Below are positions 50,601-61,469 of a DNA stretch of 64,000 nt, piece after piece. The notes beneath the pieces were generated by a model. That model was not told where the DNA came from. It was given only the letters and a program-made list of their open reading frames with translations, and did no database searches. This DNA is from Hymenolepis diminuta (taxonomy: Eukaryota > Platyhelminthes > Cestoda > Cyclophyllidea > Hymenolepididae): positions 339,957-403,956 of the forward strand of contig CAADRB010000042.1 in the NCBI GenBank assembly GCA_900708905.1. The letters are read 5' to 3'. Position 1 is the stretch's first letter. Each line of letters opens with the position of its first letter. The position numbers and the translations under genes were made by a program.

Positions 50601-53600
50601 CTTCTATTTTAACCATATTCAAGAGCTTAACGAATACGAAGTAATAAATGTAAAATAACGTAAAAATAGTCTCACAATCTCGTAAACGAGGAATGAAATA
50701 TAGAATAATAGAACAAGAGAACTTACCCATCGCAAGCAGTAATAATGGATCCCTTCAGATACTTCTGACCCATTCCATGAACGACGAAGCAGAGATGGGA
50801 GTAGACGGGAGGTGGATTGCTTAGATCAGCCTCTTCAAAGTAGCCTCGACCCAAACGAGTTCCAACTGAAGGGCAAAAAGAAATATAAATGAACAAAGAT
50901 TACCGAAAGAACATTTAACGAGTATTCGATCGATTTATAATATAAGTAGAAAATTAGGGAAAAAGATTATATCCAAATAATTCATCCAATCATCTTCGTA
51001 AGTAAAAATGTCTAATTTGACAAAAGAGAATAGAAAGACTGGATATCGCTTCTTATTTTGAGCAAGTTTCCAGACATGACAAATGTCAATGGCTGATAAG
51101 ACGTTCGCAAATCTTTACAAATCCACCCTTATTCGGATACTCAAGTAAAACACGGCGCATATAATCTTCACAGACTCTGACGTTGCACAAAGAAATGTTT
51201 TTAATATAAACTTAAGATTTGTATCAATAAATTAAGATAACTTATCCGGCTTTAATGTGATCCCAATCCACATTATATCTGAAGAAAAAGCATTACTTAG
51301 TAAAGATGGGGGATAGTTCAATTAAGTCATTTCCAATGACAGGCTCATTATGGGCCAAAGATATTGCTTAAGATCAGAAAGCTAAATAATCAACAGGATT
51401 GCAAGCATGCCCTTCCACCATTATTCCACCAAAATATTTCGTTTCTTCTCTCCGAGTATGGTTAAGTCAGTAGTATTAGGTGATGATAGCCATTTCAGAC
51501 CAATTTTATTAACATGTGTGCATAACTTAAATATTGTAATAAATCGCGATGATAAATTAAACGTGCACTAGATACTAAAATCTTATAACTTGACCTATTT
51601 TAAGTCAATTTAACCCAAACAATTTAACATTAAAAAGCTTAAATATTGTGGGAAATTTTTGGGGAATATGCTCCAAAAAGTGGACTTTAGTTTGGCTAGG
51701 AAACAAAAGTACAAACGATCAAATAAATTCACATGACGTTCGTGCTCCAATGTGAACTTTTTGTCAAAAAAGAGCCAATTGACCTGGTTTTAATGGTGAT
51801 GATATCTGGGTAAAAAACAAAGAATCTAATAACCCGACTTTTAAAAGAACATTAGTGATCCGAAGCGTTGCCAAATCGATTTATCTCCTTCTTCTGACTT
51901 ATCTTGACCACTTCAGTAGATGGATTCAGTGTAAACTAAGTTTTACGATTCCAGCAAGAAGGAAGAAGACCTGCAACTCAAACAATAGTTTCCCATTGAG
52001 AAAATATGTGTACTTATGTAGATTTGGATACGGGATAAATGACTGGCTAACTGGTTGATCAATATTGGCAGCGATAGATTCTTCACTAGTGGTCCACGTA
52101 TCCAAGTCCAATCGTAGAAGTCTGATAATCGATAATTCAGTACATAAGGAATGAACTTTTGAGTGCTTCAATCGTAATAGGATTGAAACTCTTTCCCCAC
52201 ACCTGTGTTCTGAACTCTATCTTAATTCTAATTTGGCCTACTAAAAATATATAATGGTTTTATGCAGCATTTGCCCTCCCCCCTAGCCAACGGTCAATGG
52301 CATAATTTCTGACCTCGTATCTTGATTTCGAGTTATCAGACTAGCGGATTGAACTTACTTAACAAACGCTGGCCAGTCTGAAATGGAGGGACCCAAGCCT
52401 ATTTAATCTCCACATTGATTTAAAGGCAGCGGTATGAATTGGTTATAAAACTGTGTTCAATTTTACAATTTATAATCTGAAAAATATCACTGCCCTCTTA
52501 GTTATCCATAAAAGTTTAATTTAAAAAGTCTTCAGATACTGAACACAGAATCCTGGACAATTTTTAGCAGTAGCAGTCGAAGTTAATTGCCATCCTAATC
52601 ACTCTCAGAAAAATTACGTTTTCTTATGTTTGAGTGGAAGTTTAAAAAACGAAGGAAGCAAACAGAGTACAGATGCACAGGCACAGTTGACCACGTGGTA
52701 TGATTGGAAAGCATAGTAAACGAATGATTAGCACTTCCTAGTGCTAAAAACTGGATGTTTAGTGTTAAACTACTAATTGTAATGATAAACATCCTATCAT
52801 AGAGCCGCTTAACTACCAGCTCCGATGTACCCAAAGTTAGTGATTGAGAGGCTGAATATGTTTACCCTGCAGGGTAGTACTCAGTTTTAACAGATAGTTC
52901 ATTGAGAGAAAGGGGGTTTTCCAGGAAATCTATATCTTCTATTTAAAACGATTACAGAAAGACTTATAGATTCGAGGGAACACTGAAAATATAATGAGTA
53001 ACTCTTCAGAACAAATACTACGTGAGTATAAATTATTACCTTTAGCAATAATGACGTTTCAATACACCCATAAATAGTCTTTTCGAAAAAACCCCTCATT
53101 CTATTTCAAACATTTAACTTGTGACTGTGGTATTTTCATAATAACAATGCATGTGATAGTATCACTGCCCATAATTATATCACTGTTAGCAGCTAGAATT
53201 TTAAGCGAATATTTGAATGTCACTAACTTCCAAACTCATTTAAAAATTGGGCAGATGGGTAGCATCGCGTTCCCCTAGCAAGAAACTCGAACACTGCTAC
53301 CCTCCCTTATAAGTCGAACTTAACCAGTACTTTTGAACGTTCCACTCACTAGGTGTGTCCCGACGGCCATCGAACCTGTGAGCCGTTGCGCCATCAGTAC
53401 ATTTGAATGAAATATTTATTTGAAACATATGTAACCTAATTATAATTAATTAATTTATAAAAAAAATTCAGACGAAGTTGAAATCAAATTCTTAACTCAC
53501 CCTTTTGCATGCCTAACTTTTGCCGAATGTAGAAGCTGGCGCCTTCCATACAGAGATACACCTCGTCCAGAGAATACCAATCCACATGGCAATCGGAAAA

Positions 53601-56600
53601 TTTCAAAGTGTGAACACCTGAAAAAGCAAAAAAGCATTAAATTAAATTGTGACTTAAGAGGAGGAAACAAAAGAACTGAAACCTGAACTGTCGTATCAAA
53701 TTCAAATGCATCAAGTGTATCGACCGACAAAAACAGAAATCTCGGAATAATAAGCGTCCGTTTATTCATAAACTTGGTATGCGTAATTCTGGTCTGACAA
53801 GTGAATGTATAGCTTTAAAGGTTTGGAAAGAAGTCGAAAGAATTCGGTTCGAGTTTTATGGAGCTTCATGTCAATTTCTCAGCTCATGTGATTTCGGAAT
53901 TTTGATACATTTTTCCTTCTACAGCCTACAAAATTATATATTCGTTTGCTCAAAGATCTTCTCTAAGCACTATGCATAATTTCAGGATTAAAATATATGA
54001 TGCTTCAACATATTTAGCAGAAAATAAACAATTCGATATATTTCTGATAGATATTCAAAGTATGAAAGCATTATTTATGGTTTCAATCAAACCCAGCCAC
54101 AAATCAACCGTAGAAATAATTTGCATTGTCATTTTCCATCTCAGGGCGATAATACAAGCCAGTTCGATGTGGTTAGACTTCTGAAGTACCTATTTGGCCA
54201 TCAAGATCAAGTCCTCAGAGTATTAATTACTTAAATAATACAACCTCATTCTTGTCTATGAAAAAGTAACACACAGCCTTATTTGCAGAGCACAAAATAT
54301 GGCAGAATTAATAAATCTAAAGATAATAATGACACACTATAGGAGACTTATTTATAAGTATATATCGTTTTTTTTCTTTCGTAATTTACGTATTCAATTG
54401 ACTTGGATTTAAACTAAAAGGTAGCTGAAGTAACCGCCCGCAATTAATTGCGTTTCTTGTAATGTATTTGGAACAACCAGAAGACCCTAGATACGTCTTA
54501 ACTGGATCACATGTAAGTATGTTCCAAATTACAATGTGTGGGAAAGCCAAGCAGAATCCGGCTATGTGGATGTCACAATTTGCGGAAATAGCATCGCTCT
54601 TCTATATAAACTTGAGTACTCCTGCACCCTCATATCAATTGCAATAGACAACTCACTCGGAAACACTCTGAAAACTGTTCCTTTCACCTTTTACAATTAA
54701 ATACGTCGCAAAAGTGGTAAACAGATCTAGGACGGTTTTTAAGAAAAAAGAGTCAGCAGAAATAATTACTGGAACTAATATAAAGCAAGCCATCTAAAAA
54801 GATGCTCTGAAGAAAGCAATATCCTGAACTGAATTCTGCTGTAGGCACTGAATTGAATGACGTAAGACAAACAGTGAATAGAGATCTGTTCTGGAAACCA
54901 GGATTGAATGGAGCAGGATGTTGTTCAAGATATGCAGACCGAAAGCCTCGAGCAAAGAAATTTAACACTTATGTTCCCTTATATTTGTATCCTTGGCCCG
55001 CTTATATATTTTAAGATCATAATTAACGTTTGTTTTGTGCCTAACCTACTTCGTGTGTTCTCCACCTCTCACTCTCTAATCTTCATCTGGAAAAACCGGG
55101 ATATTGAGCTTGTAGACCGTATAATGACGAAAGATTGAAAATACATGGATAAAAAGGGAGAAAGATACGGAAAACCTTAACATGTTCGAGCAAATAATTA
55201 ATACGAGAAAACGAAAACCTCAATTTGGTCAATAATTTTGATATAATTTCAATATTGCATTTACCCAGGGGAAAGAGAAGTAAAAACGAGGAACCTCGTT
55301 CTTGAAAAGAAAATAAATTATTCATGACCCCCGAATTGCGATTGTAAAACGTTTGCGCCTTGTACCGAGTTTCCAATGTGAAGAATTTAATTCGCTAGCT
55401 CATTACTAAAATTCTAGTTTGTGATCTCCAGTTCAAGTATCCTTTAGGTACTTAACAAAATTAGAAAATTCTGATGAACAGTTAATCTGGATTACAAAAG
55501 AAAAGAATAAATGCACACCCTAATGAAATTACTAAAGTGAAAATTTGAGAGAAATGGAAGACTTCTGATAATCGGATGGTAGAAAGAAGAGTGAAAAACT
55601 CTGAACAATTAAAACGGTGTTAAAGGACATACAATTATACATTAATTGCTCATATCATTAAACTGATGGGTGACACCGAGAAACAAATTGACTATATTCA
55701 CGAATATAACTGTAACTGTCAAAAAAACGCCCGAAGTTTATGGTACGATGATAATCCGGCATGTCCAAAACAGAGATCAAAGCGAGTAACAATATGGAAA
55801 AATTATTGAGATGGTTGATAAACTGCAATAAGACTTACAAATATAGACTTCTAAAACTAATGACCTTTTGAGAACCGTAATTTGTAAAGCTAATCCAAGT
55901 AAGCTTCTCAATTTTGTAGCCAATTGTAAGGGCTAACAACAGTTTTAGAGCAGAACACTAAGACCTGACTAGGCCAAAACATATTGATCAAACCACAATA
56001 AGTCAGGCCAGTAAGAGATGAGGAACAAAGGCGATGGTAGAGAAGAACCAATGCATGACAAGCGTGAGTCTGCGCGTGTGGAAATACAAAGGCAATTTAT
56101 ATGAATCACTTGGGCAAGGACAGGCGTGGTGGTTTGAGCGCAATGTACTTCTAATGCAGCGGGACGGTTACAGAAAGGGGGGAATCGACAAACGCGTTTA
56201 GACATGACAGATAAGGATTTTGAGTCAAAAGGGCTTCAGAGATGAACTATTCGGAAAGCGTATAGTCATCCTTCAAATTAGGGAAATACAATTTTGGGAA
56301 TTATACTACGTAACAATTGAATCACAAATTAATTGAAACTCACATGATAGTATGCACATTATTTCTCTTGTCATTCTGTTGTAGAATAAAATCCTGGATT
56401 TGTCCCACTGTTTGATTCATTCTTCTGACATTCTGATACAAATATGTTATGTACCTAATCGTGTATTTAAAAAACTACACAAACTAAATCTAAATGTTCA
56501 TTAAAAACTAAAGCTAAACTTTCAGAATGTGAGATGAATGAAAAGATGAAACGCTTTTAATTGTGAAAATATTAAAAAAGAAAATTTCATCAGAGATTTC

Positions 56601-59600
56601 TGCCGGTTTATTAGAAGACATGTGTAAGAGAAAGGATGAAAACAACTGGAAGGTGTCCTTGTCCAAGTGACTCATATAAACACACACGCTTGTCATTTAT
56701 CTGTTCGCACGCTTCCCTTTCATCTCCTTTCCCCCATTTCTTTTATTCTCTCGAATATTCATCTTGGTTTATAGAATGCACTTTGGCCTACACAAGTCTT
56801 TGTGTTCTAGCTTTTGGAACTATTGTTTGCTGTTGTCAGCTGCTAGCTTTAGTCTTAGCTTCTGCGACCGACTTTGGTTTATTAGTTCCTTCAATTTGGT
56901 GACACTGTGAGCATCCAACCTTTTGCACAACAAAAGCTATTAGTCTTAACTCTTAAAACGGTGACCTAGGTTCCCGTTACCTCAACAATATCTAAGCAAA
57001 GGGCGCTTTATGAATTTAATAAAACAAATAACAAAAGGAAAATCCTTTGAGATGAATTACTAAGATTATCAACTTTCGTTTAATAATAAAACGAATTTTT
57101 GCTAAAGATCTTTTTTTATTGAGACATGAAGTTATAAGTAGATGACAAGAGAATCAAAGAAAATAATTAAAGGGCAAAGAACACCATGAAAAAATGAGGT
57201 CAACAAACTTCAACTAAAAATATGCATAAAAATATTCTAAAAAGATAAAAATTACATCCGGAAGACAATTGACTATGTTCTTTCTACGTAAGTAGATGAT
57301 CAGTGATGACAGTAATGGTTACAAATGCAAACATCTACCTAAAGAAGGACATGTCTACTAATACCAGGGCAGATCCAATAATGAAGAACGGAGAGAAGCC
57401 CATTACACGAGTTCCAAGACTAGAAAATTTGAATGAGTAATTGTCACAAGGCCCGAAAGTATGAAGTTTGTGGAAGGAGGAAAGAAACGGTTGCAAAAGT
57501 ATGTTTTGATTAAAAAATTTTGTGTAAATTTAAGATTTCTATGATTACATATGAATTAGGGTTATGCAAGGAAAGAACCTACAAAGACGATTAAAAAGGA
57601 TACATTCAAACGTAATATGAAATTAACCACCTGTTGCCAAAACTGTTCCACCAGGAAAAAAAATGCAAATAATCATCAAGAAAGGCCAAATGATCAGAAA
57701 GTGATACTCCCACAATTCGAAAGGTGAAAGCTGAGAAAAATATTAATCATCGGACAATGAAGTTAGAAATTGCAAATAAAAGACAAAAAAATAAATATAC
57801 AATTTCAAAGGCCGTAAACTCTAACCTCTCAAAGTGATGTCCACTTGTGACACAGCGACCACTAATTCTGATTATGTACTCATGTAATTTAATTCATCTT
57901 ACATAATACAGCCCCTTGAGGAAAAGGTAGCTTGGAAACTATACATTGATTCAAGTTGGTAAGAGGTCAAATGTTTCAAGGGGAAAAATTCCCACTACAA
58001 ATATCACCCTCTAAGAATCTAGACTCCGGCAGCATATCTACCGAATATTATTACATGCTTAGTATGGCTAATAAATTTTACGATAGTATCATAATACTAA
58101 CCTATTAATTCATTATTTAAGCAGGTAAAAGATGTATGAAGATATAAGCTTTAGCCTTTAATGATTCAAACAATAAAATATGCTTGCAAATAAGTACTCG
58201 TATAAAGAAATTAAAGACAGACAGTCGACGAAGGTAACTTTTATAGGAAGAAAAGGCCTATAGCGCTTAGCTTGATGATAGTTGATCCAGGACTATAGGC
58301 AGTCGTCATACAAAAGCGCCAAATGGAAAATATGGAGGTTGCGTGAAGAAAGATTCTACAAACGATATTTTTCCGAAATTCCGGAATGGAAGTTAATCGT
58401 CAACGATTAGAATCAGTGCTTTGAAACGTCCATTTCGAGCACAGACAACTGATGATAAAATCACTCCTTTCCCATCCAGTACAGCTGGTCATTTGTTCTC
58501 TGGATTTGCACTGATTAATATCGAAACTGTGACCTCCGACTTTGCAGAAGTGTACATTAATTAACAACTAACGTACAATAAATAAATTAAATAAAAGGGA
58601 AACCATATAAACTGAAGTGAACTTTAAATTATATCCCTCCAAAATTCTAAATTGAAAGTTACACATCAATTATTTCAAACTGCACCCTAACTTTTTAATA
58701 GCCAAATCCGTTAATGGAATGAATTTTCCCATATTCATACTGAGTGGAGGAACAGCAACTCCGAGTCGCTCTAATGAAGAATTCGTGTTTTGCTATCCTT
58801 CCTCTAGCCAGCAGAGTTAGTACGTCTTTGCATTGAATATACATATCAAAGACGTGGCTTTTAATTTTGCATCTACATCAACATAGTTTGATTTGACTTG
58901 GTGACTATCGATCTGACACTATGAGCTAAAGCACAAATATGCTTCAGTTAAAGTATGAATGATACATTTATGTGTATATACGTATTACAAAAAGAATTCT
59001 TTCATAATTTGATATTCGCATAACGACATTACGAAGCTGGAGGGAGGGGAGGACGGTAGTCATGATAACAGGTAGCGCCACTTTCGCACTTCACAGATGT
59101 CGATTTCATAACACAAAGTGATAAACAGAGAGTGGATAATTGGTTTGAAGGAGAGTACTAACAGGTGATGAAATAATGCCATTCTGAAAAAATATTCCAG
59201 AAATGGAAAAACTGCTGATCTCTCTTGAAGATAAATGGATGAGACAGACAGTACTGTTCATTCAAGAGGTGTCAAAATAAATGTTTGCATAGGATTAACT
59301 ATTGAAAATTGTTAAAATATTTATGGATTAAGAGCCAGTCTCAGACGTGACTATCTTGTAAACCTTTAACCAAATTGGCAGTAAATAGACCAGTGAATAT
59401 AGTTAAGAAATCATATTAAAATAATAAACCTTAGCCTGTTTATCTAGAATCCCAGAATTTTCTCAAGGGACCTTAGAATAAAGTGCAATTAAGAAATCAA
59501 CAGTTTTCTAGAACTACAAAAATAGATTTTCAACTAGAACGAAAGGCTGCAAATTGTACCCTTCCCAATTTGCAAAGCCCTAGGCAAAAAGGTGTATTCG

Positions 59601-61459
59601 GTATTAATTAAAACTACACAAACATAACACACTCAATTGTATTACGTACCTTTTGAGCGTCAGTGATATGAACAACTGTTGCATAAAATACACAGGTTTA
59701 GATCCTAAAGTCCAGCAACCAACTTAAGCGATTAAAATTGACAAAAAGAGAATCCGATACTCTCTCCCTCATCTCAAGACTCATTCTGTAAGAATTTTAT
59801 TTTATATTTGCACATGTCCCCTACTTAAATACATCCACATTCAGTTATAAAGAAAGAGATTTTATTATTTAAAGAGGTTCCCATGAAATCTAAGGAAATT
59901 CCAAAAAGACTGAAGATAATAGAAAATATTACTAGAAAGATCAATGACCCGACTTATTATCATGTATTTGGAGATGAGAAGGCTCAAAAAATCACATTTC
60001 TTGAACAATTTCCTAAAGTAACGAGAATGTAGCTTTTTATCAGCATAACAAATACGACCACTTTTGCTGAGGTGTACCAATTTAGACAGAAAAGGAAATT
60101 AAACAAACGATAGAGGATTTATAAAAAGATTAAAGCTATAAAATATTAGAAATTTAATCCATGAACTGGAAAAATAACTAAGTTCACCTAAAAAAGAGAT
60201 TTAAATAAAAGATGAGGAAAAATTGTACGATAAAGAATATTAGAAATAATTCATTAGGGAAGGATAGTTGCGAAATGTGATCTAATTACCAACTTTATTG
60301 TTAAAAGCAAAAAAGCAGTAACATTAATGCAAATTACGAAATTGAAAATGTGAAAATATGACGTACAAAAATTTTTGACCGGGTTCGAGAAAATTGAACC
60401 GATGGCTGAAGTCGTTTCAGTGCCACTTTCTTCATCAGTGCCCAGTTTAGGAGAAGAGCTCCCAGAACGAATTGATTCCGTAGTTGAGAGTCGACATTGA
60501 AGCATAGCATATGTAATTTCAAGTTGTTCTACCATTGATTCATCTTCGATTGGGACAGAATTGGGACCGGCGGGATCTTTAAACCAAATTCCACGAAGTA
60601 TACTCGTTGAACCGGCGGGAGCTAAGGAGGAAATTCATTAAAAGAAAGAACATCAGAACGCTTAAAAAGAATACCATCTGAAATACTTACATTCCCAATA
60701 TATGGGGTAGCATTGTTTCGTGACAACATCTACTTCATATAGGCCGTCACGAACAACAAGCGGTTTGAAACTATCGTCAATTTCGTCGGGATGTCTAGTC
60801 CTACATTTTGACAAGTAAAGATGGCTTAACTCAATTTTAATGGAATCATATCCATTAAAAGGGATCCATTTCTTGGCGGCTTCATCTTTGTAAAACCAGC
60901 GAACTTTGGATGGGCTAAGAGAAGTTTGGTCGTCAGTCTCGGAAACTGTATTATCAGAATCTGTAAATTCAGTGGCAAGTATAGAAGACATCATTCGGCG
61001 TAATACTATCTCTGTGCACGGGAGCAAAAATAATAAATATTAATTAGAAAACCTTAAAAAGACCGCACATTGTATTAACCAATCAAAAGCTTGCCATTTA
61101 TTCGGCGAACAGCCCTTTAACCCTCATAGGTGGTTAAACACAATTGAATAATATAAAGTATTTATTATTCTTGTACCAAGATTAATAATTTTACGACATA
61201 AAAGCATTATGATTTTTATTTCATGAGCATGTTTTTGGAAATATGTTGTTAAACGGAGTAATAAATTAAAAATGCCTGAGGATGAGCATTGTATTGCCAA
61301 ATAAAATTTAAATAGAAACTTTAAAGAATTAATCATTCGCTGATCATTTTATATATTTTCTTATAATTAAAAGCATTTAAACTTACGGTACTTTTGGTTT
61401 TGTATTGTCTTGCGGGTTTTATTACAACAATTTATACAAATCACTAAAACTACTATCAT
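41246..61459 (-). CDS. DDHD1: DDHD1-like intracellular phospholipase A1 (phosphatidic-acid-preferring PLA1)
   Basis: Twelve exons (61459-61387, 61011-60691, 60621-60367, 53617-53501, 50865-50727, 47538-47132, 47066-46991, 46918-46822, 44466-44317, 42731-42567, 41885-41750, 41676-41246) join in frame to 788 codons; vertebrate DDHD1 is about 900. The family hydrolyses the sn-1 acyl chain of phosphatidic acid and related lipids on cytosolic membrane faces. Seen in order: a WWE-like N-terminal module (KWIPFNGYDSIKIE, RDGLYEVDVVTKQCYPIYW), HVDWYSLDEVYL, LCFVVHGMGQ, VQFLPVEWRNSLRLDG, MDIMYYTSPLYR, the lipase elbow AHSLGCV with nucleophile Ser412, a coiled linker, and the C-terminal DDHD domain with its four name residues (Asp543, Asp736, His755, Asp763). 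All key residues are present. The text fits DDHD1 better than DDHD2 (MGSPLAVYLTLRGVRPGQTG, SHT/VHT-YW end). The start in exon 1 is uncertain; ATG at 60994 in exon 2 is the alternative. Confidence 0.93.
41750..41885 (-). CDS. DDHD1: DDHD1-like gene, exon 11 (variable loop)
   Basis: The acceptor AAATTTCTGCAG|ATGTTC and donor TTTCTT|GTACGT bound 136 bases, phase 0 to phase 1. It is Ser/Thr-rich (SSATTESSTSLYKLPQIGG), the disordered insertion seen inside DDHD domains. Confidence 0.8.
42567..42731 (-). CDS. DDHD1: DDHD1-like gene, exon 10
   Basis: The acceptor TTTGTTTTCGTCCAG|GCC and donor TCTGGG|GTATGT bound 165 bases, phase 0 to phase 0. The text AYRLEPLLLKHYSSIPPVDI continues directly from 'HPADPV'. 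Confidence 0.92.
44317..44466 (-). CDS. DDHD1: DDHD1-like gene, exon 9 (start of the DDHD domain)
   Basis: The acceptor TCTTTTTGTCTCTAG|TTAGAA and donor CCCGTG|GTAAAC bound 150 bases, phase 0 to phase 0. The text LENLFCMGSPLAVYLTLRGV and IYNIFHPADPV is very close to the vertebrate block; it holds the first name residue, Asp543. Confidence 0.95.
46822..46918 (-). CDS. DDHD1: DDHD1-like gene, exon 8 (linker)
   Basis: The acceptor TTTTCTGTTTTAG and donor GCTTCTAGG|GTAAGT bound 97 bases, phase 2 to phase 0, after a 72-base intron. Text: VKCLETQLERRKMNGYANGS and SLLFASR. It matches in position the 'KRRLKEIEERL' helical linker of DDHD1. Confidence 0.8.
46991..47066 (-). CDS. DDHD1: DDHD1-like gene, exon 7 (linker)
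   Basis: The acceptor TTTTGTCCACTTAG and donor AAAGAAGT|GTAAAT bound 76 bases, phase 1 to phase 2, with a 65-base intron before it. Text: IQNSCESDENVDFSVLLAK then LEAAKE, the start of a short coiled coil. Confidence 0.75.
47132..47538 (-). CDS. DDHD1: DDHD1-like gene, exon 6 (catalytic serine)
   Basis: The acceptor TTTTTTTCAATTTAG and donor GAACAAA|GTGAGC bound 407 bases, phase 2 to phase 1. It contains VQFLPVEWRNSLRLDG, MDIMYYTSPLYRYEI and GGKVSILAHSLGCVISYDLI. The lipase elbow here is A-H-S-L-G, against S-H-S-L-G in vertebrate DDHD1; the serine is intact. Confidence 0.95.
47980..48290 (+). repeat. Inverted repeat, left copy (intron 5 of the DDHD1-like gene)
   Basis: Matches the reverse complement of 51865-52190 with high identity by eye. 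Shared blocks include 'cagacttctacg', 'cttggatacgt', 'ccactagtgaagaat' (here 'tcactagtgaagaat'), 'caaccagttagcca' and 'tttatcccgtatccaaatct'. Reading frames are broken, so it is an interspersed repeat of unknown class. Confidence 0.8.
50240..50430 (+). repeat. tRNA-derived SINE copy
   Basis: GGTGTAGTAGATAAAGCACA (box A-like), then AAGACCACGAGATCGAAGCA (box B-like); same layout as the copy at 37855-37985 but in plus orientation. Lies within intron 5 of the DDHD1-like gene. Confidence 0.5.
50727..50865 (-). CDS. DDHD1: DDHD1-like gene, exon 5 (start of the hydrolase fold)
   Basis: The acceptor TTTTTGCCCTTCAG|TTGGAA and donor GATGG|GTAAGT bound 139 bases, phase 1 to phase 2. The text GTRLGRGYFEEADLSNPP and HLCFVVHGMGQKYLKGS contains the 'VVHG(I/M)GQ' strand-loop, part of the oxyanion region. 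An inverted repeat pair lies in the introns on its two sides. Confidence 0.92.
51865..52190 (-). repeat. Inverted repeat, right copy (intron 4 of the DDHD1-like gene)
   Basis: Partner of 47980-48290 in the opposite orientation, 3.6 kb away. Exon 5 (50865-50727) lies between them, so the primary transcript could fold the two copies into a duplex of about 300 bases. Confidence 0.8.
53270..53400 (-). repeat. tRNA-derived SINE copy with internal deletion
   Basis: In the minus sense GATGGCGCAACGGCTCACAG is followed at once by GTTCGATGGCC. Box A and box B are present, but the spacer between them is lost. The downstream 'TAGTGAGTGGAACG' recalls the other copies. Confidence 0.5.
53501..53617 (-). 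CDS. DDHD1: DDHD1-like gene, exon 4
   Basis: The acceptor TTTGCTTTTTCAG|GTGTTC and donor CAAAAGG|GTGAGT bound 117 bases, phase 1 to phase 1. The text VHTLKFSDCHVDWYSLDEVY and IRQKLGMQK matches the 'HVDW.S.DEVYLY' family block. Confidence 0.9.
55920..56165 (-). repeat. CsRn1-type LTR fragment, inverted relative to 56635-56945
   Basis: The minus strand reads TGTCCTTGCCCAAGTGATTC, ATATAA, then CACGCTTGTCATGC, matching the LTR head seen at 30780 and 56635. Lies in the 6.7 kb intron 3 of the DDHD1-like gene. Confidence 0.6.
56635..56945 (+). repeat. CsRn1-type LTR fragment with primer-site remnant
   Basis: Starts 'gtgtccttgtccaagtgact', has 'catataaac', 'cttgtcattt' and 'tttattagttccttcaat', then 'ttggtgacactg', a weakened TGGTGACC primer site. 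Same family as 30780-31090. Confidence 0.6.
57000..58470 (-). other. Intron 3 of the DDHD1-like gene, nothing coding seen
   Basis: A-rich intronic DNA with no supported exon; part of the 6.7 kb intron between exons 3 and 4. Confidence 0.5.
58480..58570 (-). repeat. tRNA-derived SINE copy, fragment
   Basis: The minus strand reads TTCTGCAAAGTCGGAGGTCA then CAGTTTCGATATTAATCAGT, matching the middle and box B region of 37855-37985. The head is degraded. Confidence 0.5.
60367..60621 (-). CDS. DDHD1: DDHD1-like gene, exon 3
   Basis: The acceptor TTTCCTCCTTAG and donor AATTTTT|GTACGT bound 255 bases, phase 1 to phase 1. It is separated from exon 2 by a 69-base intron. RGIWFKD and VPIEDESMVEQLE match the 'RGTWF...PLEEE..D.IE' part of the family, followed by a Ser/Thr-rich, probably disordered, stretch. 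Confidence 0.85.
60691..61011 (-). CDS. DDHD1: DDHD1-like gene, exon 2 (WWE-like module)
   Basis: The acceptor GTGCACAG|AGATAG and donor GGGAAT|GTAAGT bound 321 bases, phase 1 to phase 1. An acidic Ser/Thr/Asp-rich start is followed by VRWFYKDEAAKKWIPFNGYD and VRDGLYEVDVVTKQCYPIYW, the conserved N-terminal block of DDHD phospholipases. Confidence 0.9.
61387..61459 (-). CDS. DDHD1: DDHD1-like gene, candidate exon 1 (hydrophobic N terminus)
   Basis: ATG at 61459 opens MIVVLVICINCCNKTRKTIQ; the donor AGTACC|GTAAGT ends in phase 1, the phase exon 2 needs (split Gln codon C+AG). An in-frame stop lies upstream. The text looks like a membrane anchor or an uncleaved signal, unexpected for this cytosolic family. 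If the exon is untranslated or not used, translation would begin at 60994 (MMSSILATEF). Confidence 0.4.
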
Positions 61460-61469
61460 CTTCCCAAAG

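Noticed and set aside
54462..54647. Plus-strand 61-codon frame in intron 3 of the DDHD1-like gene
   Set aside because: It has no recognisable domain, no splice sites and is antisense to a firm gene; most likely chance.
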